From Thiobacillus denitrificans (lineage in GTDB: Bacteria > Pseudomonadota > Gammaproteobacteria > Burkholderiales > Thiobacillaceae), in assembly GCA_020723405.1 (NCBI GenBank), contig DYIY01000020.1, positions 1-55,140 on the forward strand: DNA of 55,140 nt. Direction: 5' to 3'. The position numbers and the translations under genes are program-made. A model generated the notes under the pieces. That model worked only from the letters and a program-made list of their open reading frames with translations. It ran no database searches and had not been told where the DNA came from. Positions 8,788 to 16,068 of this stretch are shown piece by piece (the stretch's first letter is position 1; every line of letters begins with the position of its first letter).

Positions 8788-8803
8788 AGCAAAGTCCATG
8801 CCA
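8788..8803 (-). promoter_or_regulatory. Sigma-54 promoter of the fcc operon
   Basis: On the minus strand the sequence TGGCATGGACTTTGCT fits the -24/-12 consensus TGGCAYRNNNNTTGCW at every position. Transcription would start near 8777, about 50 bases before the first cytochrome gene. The -12 element continues as TTGCTAAATGGC, almost the same as at the cyd promoter near 9951. Confidence 0.8.
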
Positions 8804-8821
8804 GACCAAAACGATTTCTAA

Positions 8822-8906
8822 CCATATGTTTTCTATATGGATGAATGTCCCATTCCACGCGTTTGGAGTGTCATTAATGACGTAATTGCCAAAAATGGCG
8901 ACAATT
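8822..8906. promoter_or_regulatory. Cluster of inverted repeats upstream of the fcc promoter
   Basis: Three dyads lie 20-105 bp upstream of the -24 box: CCATAT-N7-ATATGG (8822-8840), the perfect palindrome GTCATTAATGAC (8870-8881) and GCCA-N4-TGGC (8888-8899), the last nested in a wider AATTG/CAATT dyad. This is the distance at which sigma-54 activators bind, so one or more may be enhancer sites. No binder is proven. Confidence 0.45.
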
Positions 8907-8982
8907 CTTGGAGGTGGGCAGGCCATATACTGGTAGCCGGCCTGCCCAGGCGCGGGGCGTCTTCGGGCCGCGGCCGGGTCTG

Positions 8983-9425
8983 TCAGTTGGCTTGTTTGAA
9001 CACCCGGAGGAATTGGTGATCGAGAAGATCCTGTTTGAATTCCTCCGTAACCTTGCCGCCCATGGCCAGGGCAGAAGCCACGAAGGCCACCAGGGAGCGG
9101 CTCCGTGCAGCCAGAGCCACACCCGCCTGGCCCAGTAGAAGCCCGAGAAGGCGGTGGCATAGACCAGAGGCCAGGCGGCGAAGATGGCGCCGCCGCCGGT
9201 GATGAACCACACCTGGTTGCCGTCCCAATGGGAGCCCACGGCGTTGATCACCACCCGCCGTTCGGTGTCATTGCGGCCCACGAAGGGCAGCAGGGTGCCC
9301 ACCCCCATGTCTTGGCCGTCCATGATGGCGAAGCCCAGCAGCAGCACGCCCACCAGCAGCCACCAGATCAGTTTCAGGGTTTCATAGTCGAACTTGGGCG
9401 CGCTTCCAGTGCAGGGAATGGGCAA
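8983..9425 (-). pseudogene. cydB: Broken cydB remnant (cytochrome bd subunit II)
   Basis: From about 9392 down to 9140 the minus strand encodes a clear CydB N-terminus: [43 protein letters not shown] and [16 protein letters not shown]. An intact CydB has about 380 residues; here homology stops after about 85. In another frame the last stretch (8983-9090) reads MGGKVTEEF, which resembles the CydB C-terminal tail. The middle is therefore missing and the frame is broken. The usual initiator before FDYE is replaced by a Lys codon. The gene cannot make a working subunit. It lies directly downstream of the cydA remnant. Confidence 0.8.
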
Positions 9426-9433
9426 AAGGGGGT

Positions 9434-9502
9434 GTCATTGCCGAAGAGGCGGGAATCCACTGATAGGAGGAGGTGCTGGATTCGCGTCTGTCCGGCAATG
9501 AC
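9434..9502. repeat. Inverted-repeat element between the cyd remnants
   Basis: Arms GTCATTGCCG (9434-9443) and CGGCAATGAC (9493-9502) are perfect inverted copies. Internal GGGAATCCA and TGGATTCGC extend the dyad imperfectly. The layout resembles the small dispersed repeats of the GTCATTCCCGCGAAGGCGGGAATCC type seen in many proteobacteria. It fills the gap between the cydA and cydB remnants and may mark a rearrangement point. Confidence 0.6.
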
Positions 9503-9519
9503 GGGGAAACGGGTGAACA

Positions 9520-9948
9520 TCAGGCCAGGGCCTCCTGCTCGTGGTGGTAGCGGCCGGTGCCCAGGGAACCGGGCCCCAGCCGGGCGAACTTGATCATCAG
9601 GTACAGCTCGGCCACCAACAGCAGGGTGTAGAAGCCGATGAACCCGGCCAGGGAGACGTACAGGTTGCCCACCGACAGGCGGGAGGCAGACAGATGGATG
9701 GGCAGCACGCCGAAGATGCTCCAGGGTTGCCGACCGTATTCAGCCACGAGCCAGCCCCCTTCCGTCGCCACCCGGGGCATGGGGATGACATCGCTGGCCG
9801 GCTTCTCGGCTTCGCTGAAGAAGACCAGCTTGAGGGTCGCGACGAGGAGCAGTTTCACCAGCAGATGGAGGGCGATTTCCCGGGTCAGTGATCGTTGTGC
9901 CAGAAGTTTCAAGCTGGGGCCTATGACAGGGAGGTGGACAGTAGGCAT
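9520..9948 (-). pseudogene. cydA: CydP-CydA' fusion remnant of a cytochrome bd operon
   Basis: One open frame joins two pieces. The first part, SLTREIALHLLVKLLLVATLKLVFFS, looks like the small single-helix subunit CydP. From about residue 63 the frame continues into the last 80 residues of CydA: GGWLVAEYGRQPW, NLYVSLAGFIGFYTLLLVAELYLMIKFARLGP and GTGRYHHE, as in E. coli-type CydA. Some 400 or more residues of CydA, including the heme ligands and Q-loop, are missing. The predicted sigma-54 start (near 9940) is downstream of the ATG at 9948, so any translation would begin at an internal codon, for example TTG or CTG before LTREI. Probably non-functional. Confidence 0.75.
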
Positions 9949-9950
9949 TT

Positions 9951-9966
9951 AGCAACCGTCGTGCCA
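9951..9966 (-). promoter_or_regulatory. Sigma-54 promoter ahead of the cyd remnant
   Basis: The minus strand reads TGGCACGACGGTTGCT, a perfect match to TGGCAYRNNNNTTGCW, with predicted start near 9940. It continues as TTGCTAAATGCC, nearly identical to the fcc promoter. It is divergent from the sigma-54 activator gene at 10097. Confidence 0.82.
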
Positions 9967-10038
9967 GGCCGTCATGCAATTGCAAGTATTTGATAAGTAA
10001 TGAATAAAGTACGAGCGACTGGAGGTCTGCCGTCGATT

Positions 10039-10055
10039 TGCCGGAATTCAAGGCA
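10039..10055. promoter_or_regulatory. TGCC-N9-GGCA dyad, candidate activator site
   Basis: An inverted repeat with nine bases between the arms lies about 75 bp upstream of the cyd -24 box and 42 bp ahead of the activator gene. It could serve as an enhancer and as an autoregulatory site. Function is inferred from position only. Confidence 0.35.
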
Positions 10056-10096
10056 GGTGCTTGACACGAATGGCAGATTAATTTGTCATTTGTGGC

Positions 10097-11428
10097 ATGA
10101 AAACCCCCCAGCCTTCTGCCCCGCCCCTCACCTCCGTCCCCGGGGAATTGCTCGCCTTCATCGACGCCCTGCCCGAGCCCCGCATCCTGGTGGACCCGGA
10201 CTACCGCATCCTGGCCGCCAATGCCGCCTATCGGCACACCTTCGGCAACGCCAGCAGGATCATCGGCCGCACCTGCTATGCGGTGTCCCACCACTACGAC
10301 AAGCCCTGCGACCAGTGCGGCGAATCCTGTCCCCGGCAGACCGCCATGCAGAGCCGCCGGCCCAGCCGGGTGCTGCATCTGCATCACACCCCCCGGGGCC
10401 AGGAATACGTGGATGTGGAACTGGTGCCCATCCACGACAGCGAAGGCCGGCTCACCTGTTTCGTGGAGACCATGCGCTTTCTTCACGAAACCGGGCGCCA
10501 TCCCGGGGCTCTGGGCATGGTGGGCCGCTCCCCGCCCTTCGCCCGCATGCTGGAACTCATCAACCGGGTGGCCCCGGCCATGACGCCGGTGCTGCTTCTG
10601 GGGGAATCGGGTACCGGCAAGGAACTGGCCGCCCAGGCAGTCCACGATCTGAGCCCCCGGCGGGACAAGCCCTTCGTGCCGGTGGACTGCTCGGGCATGA
10701 CGGAAAGCCTGTTCGAGTCGGAACTGTTCGGCTACGAGAAGGGGGCCTTCACCGGCGCCAACCAGCGCAAGACCGGTCTGGTGGAAGCCGCTGCCGGGGG
10801 CACCCTGTTCCTCGACGAGCTGGGCGACGTTCCCCTGCAACTCCAGGTGAAGCTTCTGCGGCTGCTGGAGACCGGCACCTACCGGCGGGTGGGGGGCGTG
10901 GACATCCTGCGCGCCGACTTCCGTCTGGTGGCCGCCACCCACCGGGACCTGCCGGCCATGGTGGAAGCCGGTACCTTCCGCCGGGATCTCTACTACCGTC
11001 TCTCGGCCTTTCCCATCGTCCTGCCCGCCCTGCGGGAACGCAGCGACGACCTGCCGCTGCTGGTGGAGCACCTGCTGGCCCGCCTGGCGCCCGAACGGCC
11101 CCTGCGCCTGGACGGTCCCTCCCTGGCGCGCCTGAAAAGCCACGCCTTTCCCGGCAACATCCGGGAACTGCGCAACCTGCTGGAGCGGGCCATGCTCATG
11201 GCCGACGGTGACGTGCTCAACGTGGAACTGGACGACCTGCCGCGCAGCGGATCCACGGCGACCCCGGAGAGCTGCCCCATCGATCCGGAAGAACTGCCCA
11301 GCCTGGAGGAGGTGGAACGGCGCTACGTGAAGCTGGCCCTGGCCCGCCTGGGGGGCGACCGCAAGGCCCTGGCCCGCCGCCTGGGCATCAGCGAGCGGAC
11401 CCTGTACCGGAAACTGGCGGACCACTGA
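10097..11428 (+). CDS. Sigma-54-dependent activator with Cys-rich PAS domain
   Basis: A 443-residue enhancer-binding protein. Residues 15-130 form a PAS-like sensor with a cysteine cluster (C60, C71, C74, C78; CDQCGESC), which could hold metal or sense redox state. The AAA+ domain (about 140-370) has Walker A GESGTGKE (169-176), the sigma-54 contact loop GAFTGA (216-221) and Walker B GGTLFLDE (234-241). A Fis-type helix-turn-helix ends the protein ([16 protein letters not shown]). There is no receiver domain, so it senses directly. It is divergent from two consensus sigma-54 promoters and begins a plus-strand operon, with the next start one base after its stop. Confidence 0.9.
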   Translation: MKTPQPSAPPLTSVPGELLAFIDALPEPRILVDPDYRILAANAAYRHTFGNASRIIGRTCYAVSHHYDKPCDQCGESCPRQTAMQSRRPSRVLHLHHTPRGQEYVDVELVPIHDSEGRLTCFVETMRFLHETGRHPGALGMVGRSPPFARMLELINRVAPAMTPVLLLGESGTGKELAAQAVHDLSPRRDKPFVPVDCSGMTESLFESELFGYEKGAFTGANQRKTGLVEAAAGGTLFLDELGDVPLQLQVKLLRLLETGTYRRVGGVDILRADFRLVAATHRDLPAMVEAGTFRRDLYYRLSAFPIVLPALRERSDDLPLLVEHLLARLAPERPLRLDGPSLARLKSHAFPGNIRELRNLLERAMLMADGDVLNVELDDLPRSGSTATPESCPIDPEELPSLEEVERRYVKLALARLGGDRKALARRLGISERTLYRKLADH

Positions 11429-11429
11429 C

Positions 11430-13403
11430 ATGGACCGGCCCCTCACCGCGCCCCGGGTCCTGGCCCTCATGCCGCCCATGACCCAGCTCAACGTGCCCTA
11501 TCCGGCCACGGCCTACCTGACGGGTTTCCTGCGTTCCCGGGGCGTGGCGGCCTTCCAGGCTGATCTGGCCATCGAACTGGTGCTGCGCCTGTTCAGCCGG
11601 GCGGGGCTGGCCGATCTGGCCCGGCATGTCGAAACCCAGCCGGCCCGGGCGCGTACGCCCCGGGCCCAAGCCTTCCTGGACCGGCTGGACCGGCACCTGG
11701 CCTGCGTGGAACCCGCCGTGGCTTTCCTCCAGGGGCGGGACCCGTCCCTGGCCATGCGCATCGCCGGGCGCCGTTTCCTGCCCGAGGGGCCCCGCTTCGA
11801 ATCCCTGGACGTCTATTACGACCCGGAGGGCGGCGACCCCCTGGCCTGGGCCTTCGGCGCCCTGGGAGTCCAGGACCGGGCCCGCCACCTGGCCACCCTC
11901 TACCTGGACGACCTGGCCGACGTGCTGCGGGAAGGGGCGGACCCGCGTTTCGAATTCGTCCGCTACGGCGAATCCCTGTCCATGAGCCAGCCCTCCTTCG
12001 AGCCCCTGGCCCAGGCCCTGGCGGCGCCGCCTACCCTGGTGGAACGGCATCTGGACGTTCTGGTGGACCAGGTGCTGGAGCGCTACTCGCCCCAGGTGGT
12101 GCTCATCTCGGCGCCCTTTCCGGGCAACGTCTATGCCGCCTTCCGTATGGCCCGGCGGGTCAAGGACCGCCAGCCGGACACGGTGACGGTGCTGGGGGGC
12201 GGTTACGTCAACACCGAACTGCGGGATCTGGCGGAACCCCGGGTGTTCGATTTCTTCGATTTCGTCTGCCTGGATGACGGGGAACGGCCCCTGCTGGCCC
12301 TGCTGGAACATCTGGCCGGGAAACGGGCGCTGGACGGCTTGGTGCGGACCTTTGTGCGGGACGCCGGTCCGGACGATGCGGCGGCGGAATCCCCCCCGCC
12401 CCCCCTTTGTGAAAGGGGGGAGAAGGGCCCGGGGACGGTGCGATTTATCCAGGGAAGTGAGGCGGATGTGCCCTTCAACGAGGTGGGCACCCCCACCTGG
12501 GACGGGCTGCCCCTGGACCGCTACCTGTCCCTGCTGGACATGCTCAATCCCATGCACCGGCTGTGGTCCGACGGGGGCTGGAACAAGCTCACCGTGGCCC
12601 ATGGCTGTTACTGGAAGAAATGCAGCTTCTGCGACGTGGGGCTGGACTACATCGGCCGCTACGATGCCGCCAGCGCCGCCGTGCTGGTGGACCGCATCGA
12701 AGCGGTGGTGGCCGAGACGGGGCGCACCGGTTTCCATTTCGTGGACGAGGCCGCCCCCCCCAAGGCCCTCAAGGCCCTGGCCGAGGAGCTGGCGAGGCGG
12801 GGCCGGGCCATTTCCTGGTGGGGCAACATCCGCTTCGAGAAATCCTTTACCCCGGACTTGTGCCGGCAACTGGCCGACAGCGGTTGCGTGGCCGTGTCCG
12901 GGGGCCTGGAAGTGGCCTCCGACCGCCTGCTGCAACTCATGCAGAAGGGGGTGTCGGTGGAGCAGGTGGCCCGGGTCACCCACGCCTTCAGCGAAGCGGG
13001 CATCCTGGTCCACGCCTATCTCATGTACGGCTTCCCCAGCCAGACCGTCCAGGACACGGTGGACGCCCTGGAGTACGTGCGCCAGTTGTTCGCCGCCGGC
13101 TGCATCCAGTCCGGCTTCTTCCACCGCTTCGCCTGCACCGTCCATTCCCCCGTGGGCCTGGCGCCGGAGCGCTACGGCATCCGCCTCAAGCCCCGGCCCT
13201 TCGCCGGCTTCGCCCGCAACGACGTGGCCTTCAGCGACCCCACCGGCACCGACCACGACGCCCTGGGCCAGGCCCTCAACAAGGCCCTGTACAACTTCAT
13301 GCACGGCATCGGCCTGGAGCAGGACGTGCGCCGCTGGTTCGACGTGCGGGTGCCCAAGCCCAAGGTGGCCCGGAATTTCATCGAACGGGCCCTGGGGGGG
13401 TGA
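11430..13403 (+). CDS. B12-binding-type radical SAM protein
   Basis: A 657-residue protein. The N-terminal third (about 1-300) has the layout of a B12-binding Rossmann domain (VLALMPPMTQLNVPYP at the start, VVLISAPFPGN and VTVLGGGYVNTE later). The radical SAM core follows with cluster cysteines C393, C398 and C401 in GCYWKKCSFCD, a CX4CX2C spacing rather than the common CX3CX2C. Such enzymes use SAM and often cobalamin for difficult methylations or ring rearrangements; no substrate can be named. A palindromic repeat is read in frame at about residues 320-332 (SPPPPLCERGEKG), between the two domains. It follows the activator gene by one base. Confidence 0.85.
   Translation: MDRPLTAPRVLALMPPMTQLNVPYPATAYLTGFLRSRGVAAFQADLAIELVLRLFSRAGLADLARHVETQPARARTPRAQAFLDRLDRHLACVEPAVAFLQGRDPSLAMRIAGRRFLPEGPRFESLDVYYDPEGGDPLAWAFGALGVQDRARHLATLYLDDLADVLREGADPRFEFVRYGESLSMSQPSFEPLAQALAAPPTLVERHLDVLVDQVLERYSPQVVLISAPFPGNVYAAFRMARRVKDRQPDTVTVLGGGYVNTELRDLAEPRVFDFFDFVCLDDGERPLLALLEHLAGKRALDGLVRTFVRDAGPDDAAAESPPPPLCERGEKGPGTVRFIQGSEADVPFNEVGTPTWDGLPLDRYLSLLDMLNPMHRLWSDGGWNKLTVAHGCYWKKCSFCDVGLDYIGRYDAASAAVLVDRIEAVVAETGRTGFHFVDEAAPPKALKALAEELARRGRAISWWGNIRFEKSFTPDLCRQLADSGCVAVSGGLEVASDRLLQLMQKGVSVEQVARVTHAFSEAGILVHAYLMYGFPSQTVQDTVDALEYVRQLFAAGCIQSGFFHRFACTVHSPVGLAPERYGIRLKPRPFAGFARNDVAFSDPTGTDHDALGQALNKALYNFMHGIGLEQDVRRWFDVRVPKPKVARNFIERALGG
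12388..12424. repeat. CCCCCC-TTTG-AAA-GGGGGG dispersed palindrome, copy 1 (inside a gene)
   Basis: This copy, aatccccccc..ccccccctttgtgaaagggggg, lies inside the radical SAM gene and is translated as SPPPPLCERGEKG without breaking the frame. It matches copies at 13459, 13533 and 38471. Confidence 0.8.
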
Positions 13404-13458
13404 GGGTCTCTTGCTCTATTCGGAAGGGCTGGAAGGGGTGTGGTCGTGCATGGGCTGC

Positions 13459-13493
13459 AAATCCCCCCCAACCCCCCATTTTCAAAGGGGGGA
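13459..13493. repeat. Dispersed palindrome, copy 2
   Basis: The sequence aaatccccccc..ccccccattttcaaagggggg has the same layout as copy 1. Together with the inverted copy at 13533 it could form a larger hairpin in the transcript between the two genes. Confidence 0.75.
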
Positions 13494-13532
13494 GAACAGC
13501 AGAACACCATGGCCAGCCTCCCCACCCACCTG

Positions 13533-13566
13533 TTCCCCCCTTTGGAAAAGGGGGGCTAGGGGGGAT
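13533..13566. repeat. Dispersed palindrome, copy 3 (inverted)
   Basis: The sequence ttccccccttt..aaaaggggggctagggggga is the family unit in reverse orientation, 40 bp after copy 2. Confidence 0.75.
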
Positions 13567-13713
13567 TCAAAACGCTGCACCCACGCCCACCCCCACCTCC
13601 CCGGACACCCTTTCCCAACCAGGGAATTCACACCGGTCCACAACCCCACCCCGGTGGGTTGACCAGACCCCGCTTCACTCCCTATCCTGCGCCATCAATT
13701 TCAGGAGTTGCTA

Positions 13714-14832
13714 ATGAACACCGAGATCGCCGCCCAGCCCAACCTGGCCAAGACCATGCATTCCATCATCCAGCGCATCGCCACCGGGCCGGAACTATCC
13801 AAGGACATTTCCCTGGATGAAGCCCGGTTGGGCATGCAGGCCATCCTGGAAAATGCCGTGGACCCGGTGCAGGCGGCCATCTTCTTCATCGCCCTGCGCA
13901 TGAAGCGGGAAACCATGGACGAGTTCAAGGGCATCCTGGACGCCATCCTTCAGGCCACCCGGCGGGTGACCGCCGAAGTGGACGAGGTGGTGGACATCGC
14001 CGATCCCTACGACGGCTACAACCGCTGCCTGCCCGCCGCGCCTTTCCTGGCGCCCTTGCTGGCGGAACTGGGCATCCCCGCCGTGTGCCACGGCCTGGAA
14101 GCGGTGGGGCCCAAGTACGGGGTCACCGCCCGCCACGTGATGCGCGCCGCCGGGGTGGACGTGGACCTGGATCCGGCCGCGGCCGCCGCCCGCCTGGCCG
14201 ACCCGGCGGTGGGCTGGACCTATGCCGACCAGTCCCGCTTCTGCCCCGGCCTCCATGACCTGATTCCCCTGCGCACCAAGATCATCAAGCGCCAGGCGGT
14301 GACCACCGTGGAGACCCAGGCCATGCCCATCCAGGGGCGCAGGAAGACCCACCTGGTCACCGGCTACGTGCACAAGCCCTATCCGCCCATCTACGCCATG
14401 CTGGCCCGCCATGCGGGCTTCGATTCGGCCCTCATCATCCGCGGCGTGGAAGGGGGGGTGATCCCCTCCCTGCGCCAGGCCGGCAAAGCCACCCGCTACG
14501 ACAATCACGGCGAGGAGTACGAGATCGACGTGGATCCCCTGGCCATCGGCATCGAGCAGACCGCCCGGGCGGTGCCCCTGCCCGATGATCTGCCCAAGAT
14601 CGAGCGGGAAGACGAGGTGGCCATCGCCGTGGATATCCAGGCCACGGCCCGGGCGGCGGCCGCCGCCGGCCTGGCGGCCCTGAAGGGGGAGAAGGGCGCC
14701 ACCTACGATTCCCTGCTGCTCTGTGCCAGCCTCATCGTCCATCACGTGGGCAAGGCGGCCACCTTCAAGGCGGCTTCGGAACTGGTGCGGGCCGCCCTGG
14801 ATTCGGGCCGGGCCGCCGCCCGGGTGAAATGA
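13714..14832 (+). CDS. Anthranilate phosphoribosyltransferase-like (TrpD2-type) protein
   Basis: A 372-residue protein of the nucleoside phosphorylase/phosphoribosyltransferase III fold. The helical N-terminal domain has LSKDISLDEARLGMQAIL. The second domain carries YDGYNRCLPAAPFLAPLLAELGIP and LEAVGPKYGVTARHVM, where true TrpD has the GTGGD loop. That loop is replaced here, and no tryptophan genes are nearby, so anthranilate is unlikely to be the substrate. Binding of a nucleic acid or a different phosphoribosyl acceptor has been proposed for related TrpD2/YbiB proteins. I start at ATG 13714, six bases after AGGAG; a TTG two codons upstream overlaps that spacer. A Rieske gene follows 10 bp later. 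Confidence 0.78.
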   Translation: MNTEIAAQPNLAKTMHSIIQRIATGPELSKDISLDEARLGMQAILENAVDPVQAAIFFIALRMKRETMDEFKGILDAILQATRRVTAEVDEVVDIADPYDGYNRCLPAAPFLAPLLAELGIPAVCHGLEAVGPKYGVTARHVMRAAGVDVDLDPAAAAARLADPAVGWTYADQSRFCPGLHDLIPLRTKIIKRQAVTTVETQAMPIQGRRKTHLVTGYVHKPYPPIYAMLARHAGFDSALIIRGVEGGVIPSLRQAGKATRYDNHGEEYEIDVDPLAIGIEQTARAVPLPDDLPKIEREDEVAIAVDIQATARAAAAAGLAALKGEKGATYDSLLLCASLIVHHVGKAATFKAASELVRAALDSGRAAARVK

Positions 14833-14842
14833 GGCGCCGGCC

Positions 14843-15151
14843 ATGACCTGGACCCCGGTGGCTGCGGACGACGAATTGGGCGTGGGGCAGATGAAGCGCA
14901 TCGCCCCGGCGGGCAAACCCCTGCTGCTGGTGAAGGCCGAAGCGGGCTATTTCTGCGTGGACGAGTTCTGTAGCCACGAGGATTTTTCCCTGTGGTTCGG
15001 CTGCGTGAAGGGCAACGCCATCAAGTGTTCCCTGCACGGCAGCTACTTTGATCTGGCCAGCGGCCAGCCCCTCAACGAGCCGGCGGACTGTCCTCTCAGG
15101 ACCCATCCCACCCGCCTTGAGGCGGGACAGGTTCTGGTGGAGACGACTTAA
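14843..15151 (+). CDS. Small Rieske [2Fe-2S] ferredoxin
   Basis: A 102-residue soluble Rieske protein. The cluster ligands are C43 and H45 (CSH) and C62 and H65 (CSLH), with the usual loop between them. The end matches Rieske ferredoxins (GSYFDLASGQPLNEPADCPL). Such proteins pass single electrons to oxygenases or reductases. It follows the TrpD-like gene by 10 bp and is the last gene of the plus-strand run; its stop overlaps that of the convergent PEP-CTERM gene. In context it may supply electrons to the radical SAM or TrpD-like step, but this is inference. No oxygenase lies nearby. Confidence 0.88.
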   Translation: MTWTPVAADDELGVGQMKRIAPAGKPLLLVKAEAGYFCVDEFCSHEDFSLWFGCVKGNAIKCSLHGSYFDLASGQPLNEPADCPLRTHPTRLEAGQVLVETT

Positions 15152-15900
15152 GTCCGGCGTCGCCGGGCGGCAAGCAGGCCCAGTCCGGCCAGCATCATGG
15201 CCACGCTGCCGGGCTCGGGGACGGCGGTGAGGATGGCGCCCGGTTGCATGTACAGATAGGCCTGGGAGCCGGCAGTCAAGTCGATGGAAGTCATCAGGTT
15301 GGCACTCAGGGGGCTGCCGAGGCTGGGGTCCGAAGCCAGGTAGGCGACGGGGCTCAGACTGGAGCCGGTACTGTCGCCGAAGAACAGGTTGGCATCGGCC
15401 TGGGCCCAGCCGCCGGAGGCCAGTTCCGCCGGGCTCATGGCGGCGTACACGTAGGCGTCGATGGACACTTCCACCCGGGCATCTCCGGTCACCGTGAACG
15501 CGCCATAGCGCTCGCTGCGCACCACCCCGCCGGTGCTCAGGTCCCCGGTGGCTTCGGCATAGAGCATATCGACGGAATAGATCCCCGTCAGTTCCAGGGT
15601 CGTGCCGTTGCCGTACTGGTCCCAGCCCGAGTCGTTCCAGTCGAAGGCAAAGGTGTCGATGGGCAACCAGCCGATGCCGTCCACCACCATGCTGACCTGG
15701 CTGTTCTGGCCGATCCATTGCAGGCTGGCGTCGATTCCGTCGCCGGGATTGGTGTCGATGACGTTGATCTGGAATGAGCTCCAGTCCATCTGTACGTTGG
15801 CCGTGGCGGCCTGGACGGTGGAAACACTCAGGGTGGCGGCGAGGCCGGTGAGCATCTGGAGGGCAATACGGCGTACGGCAGGATGTTCTTTGATCTGCAT
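15148..15900 (-). CDS. PEP-CTERM sorting-domain protein
   Basis: A 250-residue exported protein: signal peptide (cleavage after VQA, about residue 31), a beta-rich body with many Asp, Gly and Ser residues, and a C-terminal sorting signal VPEPGSVAMMLAGLGLLAARRRR. PEP-CTERM proteins are cut by an exosortase in the inner membrane and delivered to the surface or exopolysaccharide matrix. No exosortase gene is in this window. GGGAG precedes the ATG at 15900. The body has no fold I can name. The end overlaps the Rieske gene tail to tail by 4 bp. Confidence 0.87.
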   Translation of the reverse strand: MQIKEHPAVRRIALQMLTGLAATLSVSTVQAATANVQMDWSSFQINVIDTNPGDGIDASLQWIGQNSQVSMVVDGIGWLPIDTFAFDWNDSGWDQYGNGTTLELTGIYSVDMLYAEATGDLSTGGVVRSERYGAFTVTGDARVEVSIDAYVYAAMSPAELASGGWAQADANLFFGDSTGSSLSPVAYLASDPSLGSPLSANLMTSIDLTAGSQAYLYMQPGAILTAVPEPGSVAMMLAGLGLLAARRRRT

Positions 15901-16024
15901 GATGACTCCCGTTGGTTGGTGACATGTTGACCGTTGGGCCTATGGCGCCCAGCGGCCGGGAAATCATCGGTGCCGTGGCCAAAAATGAACATCATCCATT
16001 GGGACGATGGGACCGACGGAAATG

Positions 16025-16052
16025 AAAAAACCGGCCATTGGGCCGGTTTTTT
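16025..16052. terminator. Terminator downstream of rne
   Basis: AAAAAACCGGCC and GGCCGGTTTTTT pair around ATTG. The hairpin has T runs on both strands, so it can stop transcription either way. It lies 17 bp past the rne stop and most likely ends rne. Confidence 0.85.
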
Positions 16053-16068
16053 CGTGGGCAGCATCCGC

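Larger units (their letters stand above)
13404..13713. other. Intergenic stretch holding two repeat copies
   Basis: The 310 bp between the radical SAM gene and the TrpD-like gene hold no coding sequence I can support. Two copies of the C6/G6 palindrome lie here in opposite orientation. The only other signal is AGGAG at 13703-13707, the ribosome-binding site of the next gene. No clear promoter is visible. Confidence 0.6.

Noticed and set aside
9740-11491. A 583-residue minus-strand open frame across the intergenic region and the activator gene
   Set aside because: It runs through the sigma-54 promoter and antisense to a conserved AAA+ gene and has no motif of its own.
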